Shown one piece after another: positions 22,768-31,844 of a stretch of DNA of 64,000 nucleotides. Source of the stretch: Alphaproteobacteria bacterium (GTDB lineage: Bacteria > Myxococcota_A > UBA796 > UBA2385). Numbering within the stretch: position 1 is the first letter of the stretch; the number at the start of each line of letters is the position of its first letter. A program made the translations under genes and the position numbers. The stretch is from positions 643,501-707,500 of the forward strand of contig JACKEY010000004.1 of the NCBI GenBank assembly GCA_020632755.1. Direction: 5' to 3'. The notes under the pieces are model-generated. The model worked only from the letters and a program-made list of their open reading frames with translations. It did no database searches and was not told the DNA's origin.

Positions 22768-25161
22768 TCAGTCCAGGACGCGGGCCAGGACGACGCTGAT
22801 GTTGTCACCTCCGCCGCCCGCGTTCGCCAGATCGGTCAGGCGGCGCGCGGCCCGGTTCATGTCGTCGGAGGCGTCCGCGACGGTGCGTGCGAGCAGCGCC
22901 GGCATGGTCACGGGATCGCCCGAGGCGAAGTCGGTCAGGCCATCGCTGCACAGCAGCAGGGTCTCGCCGGGCAGCATCGTGATCTGGTGGAGCTGCGGCG
23001 GCACCGCCATCGGGCGATCGTCTTCGTCGAAGTGGCCGACGTAGGACGTCAACGCCGCGCCGTCGCCGTCGATCTGGAGCGGGCGACCGGACTGGTGGGC
23101 CTCGAGCTTGTCTCCGCGCAGGTTGCCGTCGCCGGTCAGCAGGGCGGGGCCGCAGGCGGTGAGCAGGTAGGCGCGGCTGTCCCCGAGGGAGGCCAGCCAG
23201 GCCTGGCCGTCCCGCAGGACGGCGGCCACGGCGGTCGTGCCCATCGGCACGTGGTGGCGGAGGTCGCCTCCGGCCAGGCGGAGGGCGTGCTCGCAGACCG
23301 AGTCGTTCGCGTCCTGGAGCGCCTGGCGGAGGAAGGCGTCGATGCGGTCGCCGTCGGCGTCGGACAGCAGGTCGGCCTCGTCCTCCCAGCGGGAGGCGAC
23401 GGCCTGCACCAGCAGGGCGGAGGCCAGGTTCCCCGAGCCAGCCGAGGAGATCGAGATGCCGTCGGCCACGAGCACGATGCTCACCGCGCCGTGCTGGTGG
23501 AAGAACACGGCGTCCTGGTTGGTCTGGCCGAGCCGCGACTTGACCGCGCCGATGTGCGTGTCGTGGCCCAGCTCGACGCGGCAGGCGCGGCGGAGCGGGG
23601 CACCCTCGCGCACGCGGGACACGGCGTGGGCCTGCTCGAGGGCCTGCCACAGCGCGAGCCCGTCGGTCAGGCCGTGATCCGGCCGCGCACCGAGGGCCCG
23701 CACCATCACGGCGATCCAGTCCGGCGACAGCCGGGGGACCAGGCCGCGCAGGTGCGCGACCAGCGCCGTGTCGTCGAGCTCGTGGGGGGAGGGGACCCGC
23801 CCGATCAGCAGCTCTGCGACCGTGCGCATCGCCAACCGGACGTCGTCGTCCGGGGCGCCGGGTTCCGCCGGGCCCAGATCGACCCGCCACTCCGCGCGAT
23901 GCAGGCGTGCGCCGCGCACCCCTCCGCAGCGGCCTGCCGCATGGCGCCGCGCCAGGGCCCGCGCCAGGCTGATCGCCACGGGGAAGGCGTCCCGGTCGGC
24001 CACCCGGCCCGCGTCCCGCAGCAGCGGTGTCGGGTGCAGCGACGGCATCTCCATCGTCGTGTCCGCGCTGCGGCCGCGCACCCAGTGCAGCGCCTCGGAC
24101 CAGCGTCCGTCGCTCGGCGCGCGCACCTCGGCCGGCTGGTCGCCCAGTGGCTCGATGCGCTCCATCAGCTCGGCCATGCCGCCGTATTCCTCGACCAGCG
24201 TCTCGGCGGTGTCGAGGGCCTCGACATCGTGCAGCGACGCGGCCAGGAGCTCCATGAGCAGCGTCGCCCGACGGCGGCCTGGCAGGGTCGCCAGGAGCTC
24301 GGTCAGCTGTGCGTCCTGGGCGTTGAGGCGGGCGTGGTGCAGGAGCGGCGGCGCGACGAGGTCCGGCCGGGACACGGCGAGCGCCCGGGTCAGCTCGCGA
24401 TGGCCCGACGACACCAGCCGGTCCAGGCCCGGTCCGTGGCGGTTGTCGATGAGCTCGGTGCACCGCAGCAGGAAGGACGCCGCGTCGGGGCGACCCTGGT
24501 CGATGCAGGCGGCCAGGGCCTGGGAGAGGGCGTCACCGGACAGGGAGGACACCACGTCGAAGCGAGCGCGTGCCGGCGAGGAGACCAGCCAGTCGGGCGT
24601 GTCGGCGGCGTCCGCGGGCCAGCCGGCGACCGGCGGCCGGGCGACGACCGTCTCGCCGACCAGCTCGCAGTCGCTGCGCCGCGCGGCGGCTTCGACAGCG
24701 GACTGCCACCAGCCCATCGTGCGACCGGGCGGCAGCAGGCCCCGGCTGACCAGCCACGTCGCCGCAGTCTCGCGATCGACGGGCTGCCCGAGCTCCTCGG
24801 ACAGGTGGTGGGCGGTGCTGCCGGGATCGTCCTGGGCCAGCGTGGTCGCGTCTTCGGGTCGGAGCACCGACAGGGCGAACAGCCCCCCGGGCACGGCGAG
24901 GCGCCAGCCATCGCCGAGCTCTTCGGCTCCGAGGAAGGCCTCCGACCGGTCCAGCCGCTCGGACAGCTGCACCCACACGCCGTGCACCTCGACCGAGTCG
25001 ACGACAGCGCCCCCGCGTGCAGGGTGGATGATGACGTCGCCGGGGCGGAGCTTGGCGGGATCCCGGAGGGGCAGCATCGACAGCTCGGGCAAGGGAGGAG
25101 GGGGCGAGCGAGCGCTCCGGAGCCGGGGTCCGGAGAGCCCGTCGGACACCGTCCGCACCAC
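22768..25161 (-). CDS. PP2C-family protein phosphatase with CarD-like N-terminal domain
   Basis: About 797 residues. The C-terminal 270 or so form a PP2C domain: 'VKSRLGQTNQDA', 'LVADGI', 'GTTAVAAVL', 'LGDSRAY', 'CSDGLTDF' and 'GGGDNISVV', with the Asp residues that bind two metal ions. It should dephosphorylate Ser/Thr-phosphoproteins, a natural counterpart to the two kinases in this window. The N-terminus has 'LRPGDVIIHPARGGAVVDSV', resembling the CarD/TRCF RNA-polymerase-interacting fold, then a long helical region of unknown kind. Start uncertain: GTG 25161 is chosen because TATACC lies 5 nt upstream; ATG 25077, right before the CarD-like part, has no ribosome site but is possible, as is GTG 25176. 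Confidence 0.8.
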   Translation of the reverse strand: MVRTVSDGLSGPRLRSARSPPPPLPELSMLPLRDPAKLRPGDVIIHPARGGAVVDSVEVHGVWVQLSERLDRSEAFLGAEELGDGWRLAVPGGLFALSVLRPEDATTLAQDDPGSTAHHLSEELGQPVDRETAATWLVSRGLLPPGRTMGWWQSAVEAAARRSDCELVGETVVARPPVAGWPADAADTPDWLVSSPARARFDVVSSLSGDALSQALAACIDQGRPDAASFLLRCTELIDNRHGPGLDRLVSSGHRELTRALAVSRPDLVAPPLLHHARLNAQDAQLTELLATLPGRRRATLLMELLAASLHDVEALDTAETLVEEYGGMAELMERIEPLGDQPAEVRAPSDGRWSEALHWVRGRSADTTMEMPSLHPTPLLRDAGRVADRDAFPVAISLARALARRHAAGRCGGVRGARLHRAEWRVDLGPAEPGAPDDDVRLAMRTVAELLIGRVPSPHELDDTALVAHLRGLVPRLSPDWIAVMVRALGARPDHGLTDGLALWQALEQAHAVSRVREGAPLRRACRVELGHDTHIGAVKSRLGQTNQDAVFFHQHGAVSIVLVADGISISSAGSGNLASALLVQAVASRWEDEADLLSDADGDRIDAFLRQALQDANDSVCEHALRLAGGDLRHHVPMGTTAVAAVLRDGQAWLASLGDSRAYLLTACGPALLTGDGNLRGDKLEAHQSGRPLQIDGDGAALTSYVGHFDEDDRPMAVPPQLHQITMLPGETLLLCSDGLTDFASGDPVTMPALLARTVADASDDMNRAARRLTDLANAGGGGDNISVVLARVLD

Positions 25162-25204
25162 GGCGGGGTATAGCACGGCTCCTGCACTCCCCGGAGGTCG
25201 AGCG

Positions 25205-26500
25205 ATGGCTCGCTCCCGCTCCTACGAGATCCGCTGTCCCATCCACGGCGCGGTCCGTGTGACGCTCGAAGAGCGCAGGGTGATCGACCACCCCTTCGTG
25301 CAGCGCCTGCGGGGCATCCGCCAGCTGGGCTTCTCCCACCTGCCCTTCCCAGGCGCCACCCACAGCCGCTACGCCCACTCGGTCGGCGCCTTCCACCTGG
25401 CGGGCAAGGCCTTCGACGCCTGCTTTCGCGAACACGTCTTCTCGTCGGACGCGCGGCGCGAGGCCCTGCGGGCCACCGTCAAGCTGGCCGCCCTCTGCCA
25501 CGACCTGGGCCATGCCCCCTTCTCGCACGCCGCCGAGTTCGCGATGCCGCCCCTCCCGGCCCTGGGCATCGACGTCTACGCGCCCGCTGCGGTCGCCCGG
25601 CGAGGCAACGGCATCGCCTCGCACGAGGACTACACCGTCGCGATCCTCACCCGGTCCTCGCTCGCCGGGCTCATCCGCGACAACTTCCCCTGCGAGCCCC
25701 ACCACATCGCGGCCCTGTCCAGCCCGGACGTCGTGTGCGACGACGACTTCTTCGTCGACCAGGGCATGGACTACCGCGGCCTGCTCTCGCAGCTCATCAG
25801 CAGCCAGCTCGACGTCGATCGCATGGACTACCTGGTCCGCGACTCGCTGTTCACGGGCGCCCGCTACGGCGAGATCGACACCGACTGGCTGATCAGCCAC
25901 CTCTCCTGGCACGTCGACAGCGGCGGGAGGGTCTGCCTGGCGCTCGACCGACGGGCGATCTACGCCTTCGACGACTTCCTCATCGCACGCTTCCACATGT
26001 TCCTGATGGTGTACTTCCACCAGAAGTCCATCGCCTACGAGAAGCTGCTCGAGCGCTACATGAACGCGCCCGACTGCGACTACCGGCTGCCCGCCGACAT
26101 CGACGCCTACCTGCACTGCGACGACGCCGAGCTGCTGTCCCACCTGCGGGGCAGCGACAGCGAGTGGGCCCGTCGCATCGTCGAGCAGCGGCCCTACAAG
26201 ATGGTGGTCGAGGCCCACGGGCGCGCCGACGAGGTCGATCTGTCGGCCCAGCGCGAGAAGCTCGTCGCCGCCGGCATCGACGTGAGCGAAGCCGGCACCC
26301 GCGGCCAGCTGTCCCGGGGCCCCAAGCAGGGGTCGCCACCGATCTACGTCCTCGATCGCCCCCGCGGCCTGCCCGAGCGCGTCATCCCGCTCAAGGACGC
26401 CACCCGCGTCTTCGATCGGTACCAGGACGAACACTTCATCCAGCGCCTCTACGTGCCCCGCGAGCGCTGGGAAGAAGCCGGGGCGGTCCTGAGCCGATGA
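25205..26500 (+). CDS. HD-domain phosphohydrolase (dNTPase/SAMHD1-like)
   Basis: 431 residues; ATG 25205 with GGAGG 7 nt before it. The HD signature is clear: 'GATHSRYAHSVGAFHLA' (His), 'LCHDLGHAPFSHA' (His-Asp) and a later Asp in 'QLDVDRMDYLVRDS'. This is the SAMHD1/YdhJ-type layout. Family members hydrolyse dNTPs to deoxynucleosides and triphosphate or act on other phosphoesters; which applies is unknown. The first residues include Cys and His ('IRCPIHG'). TATAGC at 25169 is a plausible -10 shared in a compact divergent region with the PP2C gene. The stop overlaps the next ATG (ATGA). Confidence 0.87.
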   Translation: MARSRSYEIRCPIHGAVRVTLEERRVIDHPFVQRLRGIRQLGFSHLPFPGATHSRYAHSVGAFHLAGKAFDACFREHVFSSDARREALRATVKLAALCHDLGHAPFSHAAEFAMPPLPALGIDVYAPAAVARRGNGIASHEDYTVAILTRSSLAGLIRDNFPCEPHHIAALSSPDVVCDDDFFVDQGMDYRGLLSQLISSQLDVDRMDYLVRDSLFTGARYGEIDTDWLISHLSWHVDSGGRVCLALDRRAIYAFDDFLIARFHMFLMVYFHQKSIAYEKLLERYMNAPDCDYRLPADIDAYLHCDDAELLSHLRGSDSEWARRIVEQRPYKMVVEAHGRADEVDLSAQREKLVAAGIDVSEAGTRGQLSRGPKQGSPPIYVLDRPRGLPERVIPLKDATRVFDRYQDEHFIQRLYVPRERWEEAGAVLSR

Positions 26501-27870
26501 GCGGCGACCCCGACGGCGGCTCCCGACCACGACCCCGGGTGGTGATCGTCGGCGGCGGCTTCGGTGGCATCGCAGCGGCCCGCGCGCTGGCCCGGGCCCC
26601 CGTCGACGTGGTGCTGGTCGACAAGCGAAACCACCACCTGTTCCAGCCGCTGCTGTACCAGGTGGCGACGGCGGCCCTGTCGCCCGGTGACGTGGCCGAG
26701 CCGATCCGCGGCATGCTGGCCGGGCAGCGCAACGTCGAGGTCCTGCTGGCCCGGGCCACGGCCGTCGAGCCCGGTCCCCGCGTCCTGCGCACCACCGCCC
26801 GCGACATCCCCTACGACCACCTGATCCTGGCCGCGGGGGCCACCCACTCCTACTTCGGGCACGACGAGTGGGCGGCCAACGCGCCGGGGCTCAAGACCCT
26901 CGACGACGCCCTCGAGATCCGCCAGCGGATCCTCCTGGCCTTCGAGCGGGCCGAGTGGACCGACGACCCCGACGAGCGCCGCCGCCTGCTGAGCTTCGTC
27001 GTCATCGGCGCCGGCCCGACCGGCGTCGAGCTGGCGGGCGCCGTCGCCGAGATCGCCACCCGGACGTTGGAGCGGGACTTCCGCCGCATCGACCCCCGCA
27101 CCGCCCGCGTGACCCTGGTCGAAGGCGCAGACGCCGTCCTGCGCGTGTACCCCGACCCGCTGCCCGCGCGGGCCGCCCGCCAGCTCGAGGGGCTCGGCGT
27201 GCAGCTGCGCCTGGGCCGACAGGTCGTGGCCGTCGACGAAGACGGCGTGGTGCTGGGCGGAGGCGACGGACCCGACGAGCGCATCGAAGCCCGGACGGTG
27301 TTGTGGGGGGCCGGCGTCGCGGGTGCGCCCGTGGCGGGCACCGTCGGTGTGCCCCTGGACCGTGCGGGGCGCGTGATCGTCGGCCCGGACCTGACGGTGC
27401 CCGGCCATCCCGAGCTGCGCGTGATCGGCGATCTCGCGCACTTCGCCCACACCCCGGACGGCCAGCCCCTGCCCGGGGTCGCCCAGGTGGCGCTGCAGAT
27501 GGGCCGTCACGCCGGCCAGGACATCGCCCGCGGCCTGCGCGGCCAGCCCACCCGGTCCTTCCGCTACCGGGACCTGGGCAGCATGGCGACCATCGGGCGC
27601 AGCCGCGCCGTCGCCTGGATCGGGCGGCTCAAGCTGTCCGGCATCGTGGCCTGGTGGCTGTGGCTGTTCGTGCACCTGATGGCGCTGGTCGGCTTCCGCA
27701 ACCGCGTGCTGGTGCTCATCCAGTGGGCATGGTCCTACTGGACCTGGGACCGCAGCAGCCGGCTGATTCGCGGCGAGCGCCACACGCCCACCCTGGTCGA
27801 TCGCGGCGGCGACGAGCTGGTCGAGGATCTCAGCGCGCCCCGGGTCGGGGACCGCGGCGGTCCGGACTGA
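26497..27870 (+). CDS. ndh: Type II NADH:quinone oxidoreductase (NDH-2)
   Basis: 457 residues, start overlapping the HD gene stop (ATGA). Two Rossmann dinucleotide folds are seen: 'VVIVGGGFGGIAAARAL' for FAD near residue 15 and 'FVVIGAGPTGVELAGA' for NADH near 170. The FAD-binding 'RVIGDLAHFAH' and the quinone-site-like 'GVAQVALQMGRHAG' follow. A C-terminal membrane-binding region is rich in Trp/Leu/Val ('GIVAWWLWLFVHLMALVGF'). It oxidises NADH and reduces quinone without pumping protons, on the inner face of the cytoplasmic membrane. Coupling to the HD gene is probably just compact packing. Confidence 0.93.
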   Translation: MSGDPDGGSRPRPRVVIVGGGFGGIAAARALARAPVDVVLVDKRNHHLFQPLLYQVATAALSPGDVAEPIRGMLAGQRNVEVLLARATAVEPGPRVLRTTARDIPYDHLILAAGATHSYFGHDEWAANAPGLKTLDDALEIRQRILLAFERAEWTDDPDERRRLLSFVVIGAGPTGVELAGAVAEIATRTLERDFRRIDPRTARVTLVEGADAVLRVYPDPLPARAARQLEGLGVQLRLGRQVVAVDEDGVVLGGGDGPDERIEARTVLWGAGVAGAPVAGTVGVPLDRAGRVIVGPDLTVPGHPELRVIGDLAHFAHTPDGQPLPGVAQVALQMGRHAGQDIARGLRGQPTRSFRYRDLGSMATIGRSRAVAWIGRLKLSGIVAWWLWLFVHLMALVGFRNRVLVLIQWAWSYWTWDRSSRLIRGERHTPTLVDRGGDELVEDLSAPRVGDRGGPD

Positions 27871-27874
27871 GGCC

Positions 27875-28471
27875 CTAGAACACCTGCTCGACGCTCTTGA
27901 CCTCGGGGATCTCCTCGGTCAGCAGCGCCTCGATGCCCATCTTGAGGGTGGCCGTCGAGCTGGGGCAGGTGCCGCAGGCGCCGATCATGCGCAGCTTGAC
28001 GACACCGTCCTCGAAGCCCTCGAAGGTGCAGTCGCCGCCGTCCTGGGCGATGGCCGGGCGGATCTCCTCGTCCAGCAGCTCGATGATCCGGGCCTCGATC
28101 TCGCCGATGTCGCCCTTCACCTCGTCCCCGACCGCGGCGTCGAAGACCGCCATCTCGCCGGACACCAGGAACTGGCGGATCGCGGTCTTCACGCGGGGCA
28201 CCAGCGACGGCCAGTCGGCGTGGGCGTGCTTGCGCACCGTCACGAAGCGCGGGGCGATGAGCACGAGCTCGACCTGCCCGAGGGCCAGCAGCCGGGCGGC
28301 CAGCGGCGAGTCGCGGCCGGCGACGGCGGCGTCGGCGAATTCGAAGGTGCCGGTCGGCACGAGGGCCTCGGCCACGCGGAACATGATCGCGTCCGGGTTC
28401 GGCGTCGGCACGCTGTCGACGGGGATCTGTTCGAGGGAGGCGGCGTCGCCCTGGAGCTCGGGGGCCTGCAT
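27875..28471 (-). CDS. Nfu-type iron-sulfur carrier protein
   Basis: 198 residues; ATG 28471 with GGAGG 5 nt upstream. The N-terminal half is an Nfu_N-like domain ('PTPNPDAIMFRVAE'), the C-terminal half a NifU C-terminal domain with the cluster-binding pair in 'GACGTCPSS'. The domain order is that of mitochondrial NFU1 rather than E. coli NfuA, whose N-terminal domain is A-type-like. It should receive a [4Fe-4S] cluster and pass it to client enzymes such as lipoyl synthase. It is convergent with ndh (4 bp apart) and has no isc/suf genes nearby. Confidence 0.88.
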   Translation of the reverse strand: MQAPELQGDAASLEQIPVDSVPTPNPDAIMFRVAEALVPTGTFEFADAAVAGRDSPLAARLLALGQVELVLIAPRFVTVRKHAHADWPSLVPRVKTAIRQFLVSGEMAVFDAAVGDEVKGDIGEIEARIIELLDEEIRPAIAQDGGDCTFEGFEDGVVKLRMIGACGTCPSSTATLKMGIEALLTEEIPEVKSVEQVF

Positions 28472-28609
28472 GGGGCCTCCACAGGTGTGGGGATCAGGAG
28501 GGGAGGGTAACCACGAGGGCCCGTCGGGGAAGGTTCCGCCCCCTGCATCGAACCGTCCCGCAGGCGCTCCCTGGCGCATTAGGGAGGCTCCCTCACCAAG
28601 GAGAGCCCC

Positions 28610-29764
28610 ATGTCCCTGAGCTTCAACCTGTCCGAGGAGCAGGAGGCGCTGCGCGCCCTCGCCCACGAGTTCGCCGAGAACGAGATCCGCCCGGTGGCTC
28701 CCCACCACGACGAGACCGGCGAGTACCCCTGGGACGTGCTGCGCAAGGCCCACGAGCTCGGGCTGATGAACACCCACATCCCCGAAGACTGCGGCGGCCT
28801 GGCCCTGTCCAACGTCGACAGCCTGCTCATCGCCGAAGAGCTGGCCTGGGGTTGCTCCGGCATCGGCACCGCGATCGAGGCCAACGGCCTGGCCCAGGCC
28901 CCGGTCATCCTCGGCGCCAGCGACTTCCTCAAGCAGAAGTACCTGGCCCCCATGACCGAGACCCTGTCGATGTGCGCCTACGGCGTCACCGAACCGGGCG
29001 CGGGCAGCGACGTGCAGGGCATGAAGACCACCGCTGTGAAGCACGGCGACAAGTACGTGCTCAACGGCAACAAGATGTGGATCACGAACGCCGGCGTGGC
29101 CGACTGGTACTTCGTCGTCGCCCTGACCGACCCCGACAAGAAGGCCCGCGGCGGCATGACCGCGTTCATCGTCGAGCGCAGCTGGGACGGCGTCACGGTG
29201 GGCAAGAAGGAAGAGAACCTGGGCCAGCGGGCGAGCGACACCCGGGGCATCACCTTCGAAGACGTCGAGGTCCCGGCCGAGAACGTCGTCGGCGTGGAAG
29301 GTGACGGCTGGAAGCTGGCCATGGCCGCCTTCGACCACACGCGCCCGGCGGTCGCCTGTGCGTCGGTTGGCGTCGCCCGCGCTGCGATGGAACACGCCCG
29401 CCAGTACTCGACCGAGCGGCGGACCTTCGGCACGGCGATCGCCAACCACCAGGCCGTGGCCTTCATGATCGCCGAGATGGCCATGAACATCGAGGCCGGC
29501 CGGCTGCTGTGCTGGCAGGCCGCCGACCTCAAGGACCAGGGCAAGCGCAACACCATGCAGGCGTCGATGGCCAAGGCCTTCTGCGCCGACATGGCGATGA
29601 AGGTCTGCACCGACGCCGTCCAGGTGTTCGGCGGCTACGGCTACAGCAAGGAGTACCCGGTCGAGAAGCTGATGCGGGACGCCAAGATCTTCCAGATCTA
29701 CGAAGGCACCAGCCAGATCCAGCGGCTCATCATCAGCCGCGAGCTGTTCGTCCGGGGCCGCTGA
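28610..29764 (+). CDS. Acyl-CoA dehydrogenase (medium-chain type)
   Basis: 384 residues, the usual length. N-terminal helical domain, then the flavin/substrate motif 'AYGVTEPGAGSDV', 'MWITNAGVADWYFV', and the C-terminal helical domain with 'VQVFGGYGYSKEYPVEK' and catalytic Glu365 in 'IYEGTSQIQR'. It introduces the trans-2 double bond in acyl-CoA with FAD, passing electrons to ETF. Glu in this position is typical of short/medium-chain enzymes. GGAG lies 8 nt before the ATG and a TAGGGA box about 30 nt upstream may be the -10. No other beta-oxidation gene is adjacent. Confidence 0.95.
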   Translation: MSLSFNLSEEQEALRALAHEFAENEIRPVAPHHDETGEYPWDVLRKAHELGLMNTHIPEDCGGLALSNVDSLLIAEELAWGCSGIGTAIEANGLAQAPVILGASDFLKQKYLAPMTETLSMCAYGVTEPGAGSDVQGMKTTAVKHGDKYVLNGNKMWITNAGVADWYFVVALTDPDKKARGGMTAFIVERSWDGVTVGKKEENLGQRASDTRGITFEDVEVPAENVVGVEGDGWKLAMAAFDHTRPAVACASVGVARAAMEHARQYSTERRTFGTAIANHQAVAFMIAEMAMNIEAGRLLCWQAADLKDQGKRNTMQASMAKAFCADMAMKVCTDAVQVFGGYGYSKEYPVEKLMRDAKIFQIYEGTSQIQRLIISRELFVRGR

Positions 29765-29808
29765 GCCTCCCCTCGCTGGAGCCCTCCCGCTGGGCTAACG
29801 GGCAGCGC

Positions 29809-30813
29809 ATGAAGGTACTCGTCACCGGTGCGACCGGCTTCGTCGGCGCCAACCTCGTCCGCCGGCTCCTCGAGCGGGGGGACGAGGTGCGCTGCCTGGT
29901 CCGCAAGCCCAACGCGCTGGTCGAGGGACTGGACGTCGAGCTGCTGACCGTCCCGATGGTCCCCCGCGACCGCCAGGACCAGGAAGACCTGGTCCGCGCC
30001 CTGGACGGCTGTGACGGCATCTACCACGTGGCCGGGGTCTACGATGCCGGGCCCTCGGGGCGGCAGACGATGCGCGATGTGCACGTCTTCGGCACCCGCG
30101 CGCTGTGCGAAGCGGCCGTCAGCGCGGGTGTGCGGCGCATGGTCCTGTGCAGCTCCAGCGTGACCGTGGGCTACGGACCCATCGACCACCCGGGGGACGA
30201 AGACACACCGCTGGACCCCACACCGGTCTACGGCGCCACGGGCAGCCTGCGCTGGTACTACGACACCAAGATCCAGTCGGAGCGCCTGGCGACGGGCTGG
30301 GGCGGGGTCGAGGTCGTGGTGGTGAACCCCGACTTCGTGCTGGGGGCCTGGGACGTGAAGCCGACCAGCGGCTCGATCATCGTGCAGATGGCGAAGCATC
30401 CGGTCCCGTTCTACCCCCAGGGCGGCAAGTGCTTCATCCACGCCATGGACGTGGCTGACGGGCACATCGGCGCCATGGAACAGGGCGTGCCCGGTCGCCG
30501 CTACCTGCTGGGCAACCACAACCTGAGCTACCACGCGTTCATGGACGTGGTCGCCGACGTCGTCGGGTGCCGGCGCCCGGTGGTCTCGCTGCCTGCGGGC
30601 GTGCTGCACGCCGCGGCGTCGGTCGGCGGGCTGCTCCGCATGACGGACCCGCACCGGTTCGCCGGCATGTCCCGCCCGGTCCTGCTGTCCATGCAGGAAG
30701 AGCGGTACCGCAGCGGCCAGCGAGCCCGCGACGAGCTGGGCATGCCCTCGACCCCGGTCGAGCAGGCCGTCGAGGATGCGTTCCGGTGGTTCCGGGACCA
30801 CGGCTACTGCTGA
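29809..30813 (+). CDS. NAD(P)-dependent epimerase/reductase, dihydroflavonol-reductase-like (extended SDR)
   Basis: 334 residues. The Rossmann motif is 'VTGATGFVGANLVRRL' and the catalytic Tyr150-x3-Lys154 is in 'WYYDTKIQ', with Ser in 'VLCSSSVTVGYG'. The fold and motif spacing match the DFR/HpnA-like extended short-chain dehydrogenases. Substrate unknown. TAACGG lies 7 nt before the ATG and no ribosome site is present, so it may be leaderless. The following lipoprotein gene overlaps the 3' end. Confidence 0.88.
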   Translation: MKVLVTGATGFVGANLVRRLLERGDEVRCLVRKPNALVEGLDVELLTVPMVPRDRQDQEDLVRALDGCDGIYHVAGVYDAGPSGRQTMRDVHVFGTRALCEAAVSAGVRRMVLCSSSVTVGYGPIDHPGDEDTPLDPTPVYGATGSLRWYYDTKIQSERLATGWGGVEVVVVNPDFVLGAWDVKPTSGSIIVQMAKHPVPFYPQGGKCFIHAMDVADGHIGAMEQGVPGRRYLLGNHNLSYHAFMDVVADVVGCRRPVVSLPAGVLHAAASVGGLLRMTDPHRFAGMSRPVLLSMQEERYRSGQRARDELGMPSTPVEQAVEDAFRWFRDHGYC

Positions 30814-31454
30814 CCTGGGCGGCGGCGCTGCTGCTGCTCGGGTGCCCGGCCGAGGACCTCGGCGTCGAGCTTCCCAAGGGAGGCCCGCAGTCCGTCAGCG
30901 CCGAGGATCTCCAGCGGGATGCGTGGGCCATCCAGAAGGCCGGGCGTCCTGGTGACGCCGCCGGGCATGTCGCGAAGCGGCTGGCCCAGATGCGGCTGCT
31001 GCCCGGCTTCGGGAGCACCTGGGTGGGCGCGGACCCCGGCACGGCGGTCGTCTGCGGCCGCAAGGACGGCCAGGGGGCCCCGGGAGCGTTGATCGTGGCC
31101 GAGGGCGATCCCGCCTCGACCGACGGACAGGTCGTCTGGGCCGCCCTGATCAGCCTCGGCAAGGCGACCGACCTGCCCACGCCGCCGGCCCGAGGCCTGT
31201 GGCTGTGCGCCACCCCCGACGCAGCCGCCACCGCGGCCCTGCTCGCCGCCCCGCCGACGCCCCTCGCCGGGGTCGACGTGATGGTCCTCGGCGCGCTCTC
31301 CGGCCCGTCCCTCGACGCGGCGCCCGCCGTGCGCGGGTCGGTCCCGGTCACCGCCCTCGCCGCGGCCGAGCCCGGGGTGGGAGCGCTGGGCGAGGTCGAC
31401 ATGCGCCGGGTGGTCGGCCACGTCGTCGCCGTGCACGGGCGCCTGCCGCTGTAG
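30786..31454 (+). CDS. Lipoprotein, unknown, overlapping the epimerase gene
   Basis: 222 residues if it starts at GTG 30786, 28 bp inside the epimerase; a CTG at 30810 overlapping the epimerase stop (CTGA) is the alternative. The N-terminus is an export signal with lipobox 'LLLGC' followed by Pro-Ala-Glu. The mature part ('HVAKRLAQMRLLPGFG', 'VAEGDPAS', 'VDVMVLGALSG') distantly recalls M28-type peptidase folds, but the metal-binding residues are not evident, so an inactive relative is possible at most. No firm family. Confidence 0.6.
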   Translation: MVPGPRLLLTWAAALLLLGCPAEDLGVELPKGGPQSVSAEDLQRDAWAIQKAGRPGDAAGHVAKRLAQMRLLPGFGSTWVGADPGTAVVCGRKDGQGAPGALIVAEGDPASTDGQVVWAALISLGKATDLPTPPARGLWLCATPDAAATAALLAAPPTPLAGVDVMVLGALSGPSLDAAPAVRGSVPVTALAAAEPGVGALGEVDMRRVVGHVVAVHGRLPL

Positions 31455-31460
31455 GCCCGG

Positions 31461-31790
31461 CTAGGGCGCCGCGGCCGCGGCCCGCACCTGGGCGTCGGTG
31501 GCGGCCAGCTGCGCGTCGAGCTGGGTCTGCAGGACCGCGAGCTCGGCGGTGCGGGCCTGGATGTCGGCCACGGCTGCCGCCCGATCCCCGGGCGAGGTGA
31601 GGCCCCGGGCGGCCGTCGCCACTTCCTCGAGCTCGATGGCCTTCGCCTCGATCTCCGCCGCCAGCCGGTCGAGCTCGCGCACGCCGTCGAGGGCGTCCGC
31701 CGCGGGGGTGCCGGATGGGGCCGGCGCGGTGCCGCCGATGCCGCAAGCCAGCGCCAGGCCGACGACGAACAGGGGAGAGGCGGCAGGCAT
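31461..31790 (-). CDS. Small coiled-coil lipoprotein
   Basis: 109 residues from ATG 31790, with GGAG 6 nt before it. A hydrophobic N-terminus ends in 'ALAC', a lipobox, followed by a Gly/Pro/Thr linker. From about residue 33 the protein is one continuous Ala/Leu/Glu/Gln helix with heptad spacing and no helix breakers except one Pro, so it should be a coiled coil. This is a common type of periplasmic structural lipoprotein; no precise function can be given. Convergent with the lipoprotein at 30786, 6 bp apart. Confidence 0.6.
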   Translation of the reverse strand: MPAASPLFVVGLALACGIGGTAPAPSGTPAADALDGVRELDRLAAEIEAKAIELEEVATAARGLTSPGDRAAAVADIQARTAELAVLQTQLDAQLAATDAQVRAAAAAP

Positions 31791-31832
31791 CGACACTCCG
31801 ACAGCGGGTCGGTCCCGGGTATCCGCCCGAGA

Positions 31833-31838
31833 TAGGAC
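31833..31838 (+). promoter_or_regulatory. -10-like hexamer TAGGAC, 6 nt before the flavin reductase-like ATG
   Basis: TAGGAC, then six bases, then ATG at 31845; no Shine-Dalgarno site fits between. Confidence 0.4.
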
Positions 31839-31844
31839 GCGTCC

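Noticed and set aside
30786..31454. M28 peptidase
   Set aside because: Only loose resemblance; no metal-ligand His/Asp/Glu pattern is visible, so left as an unknown lipoprotein.
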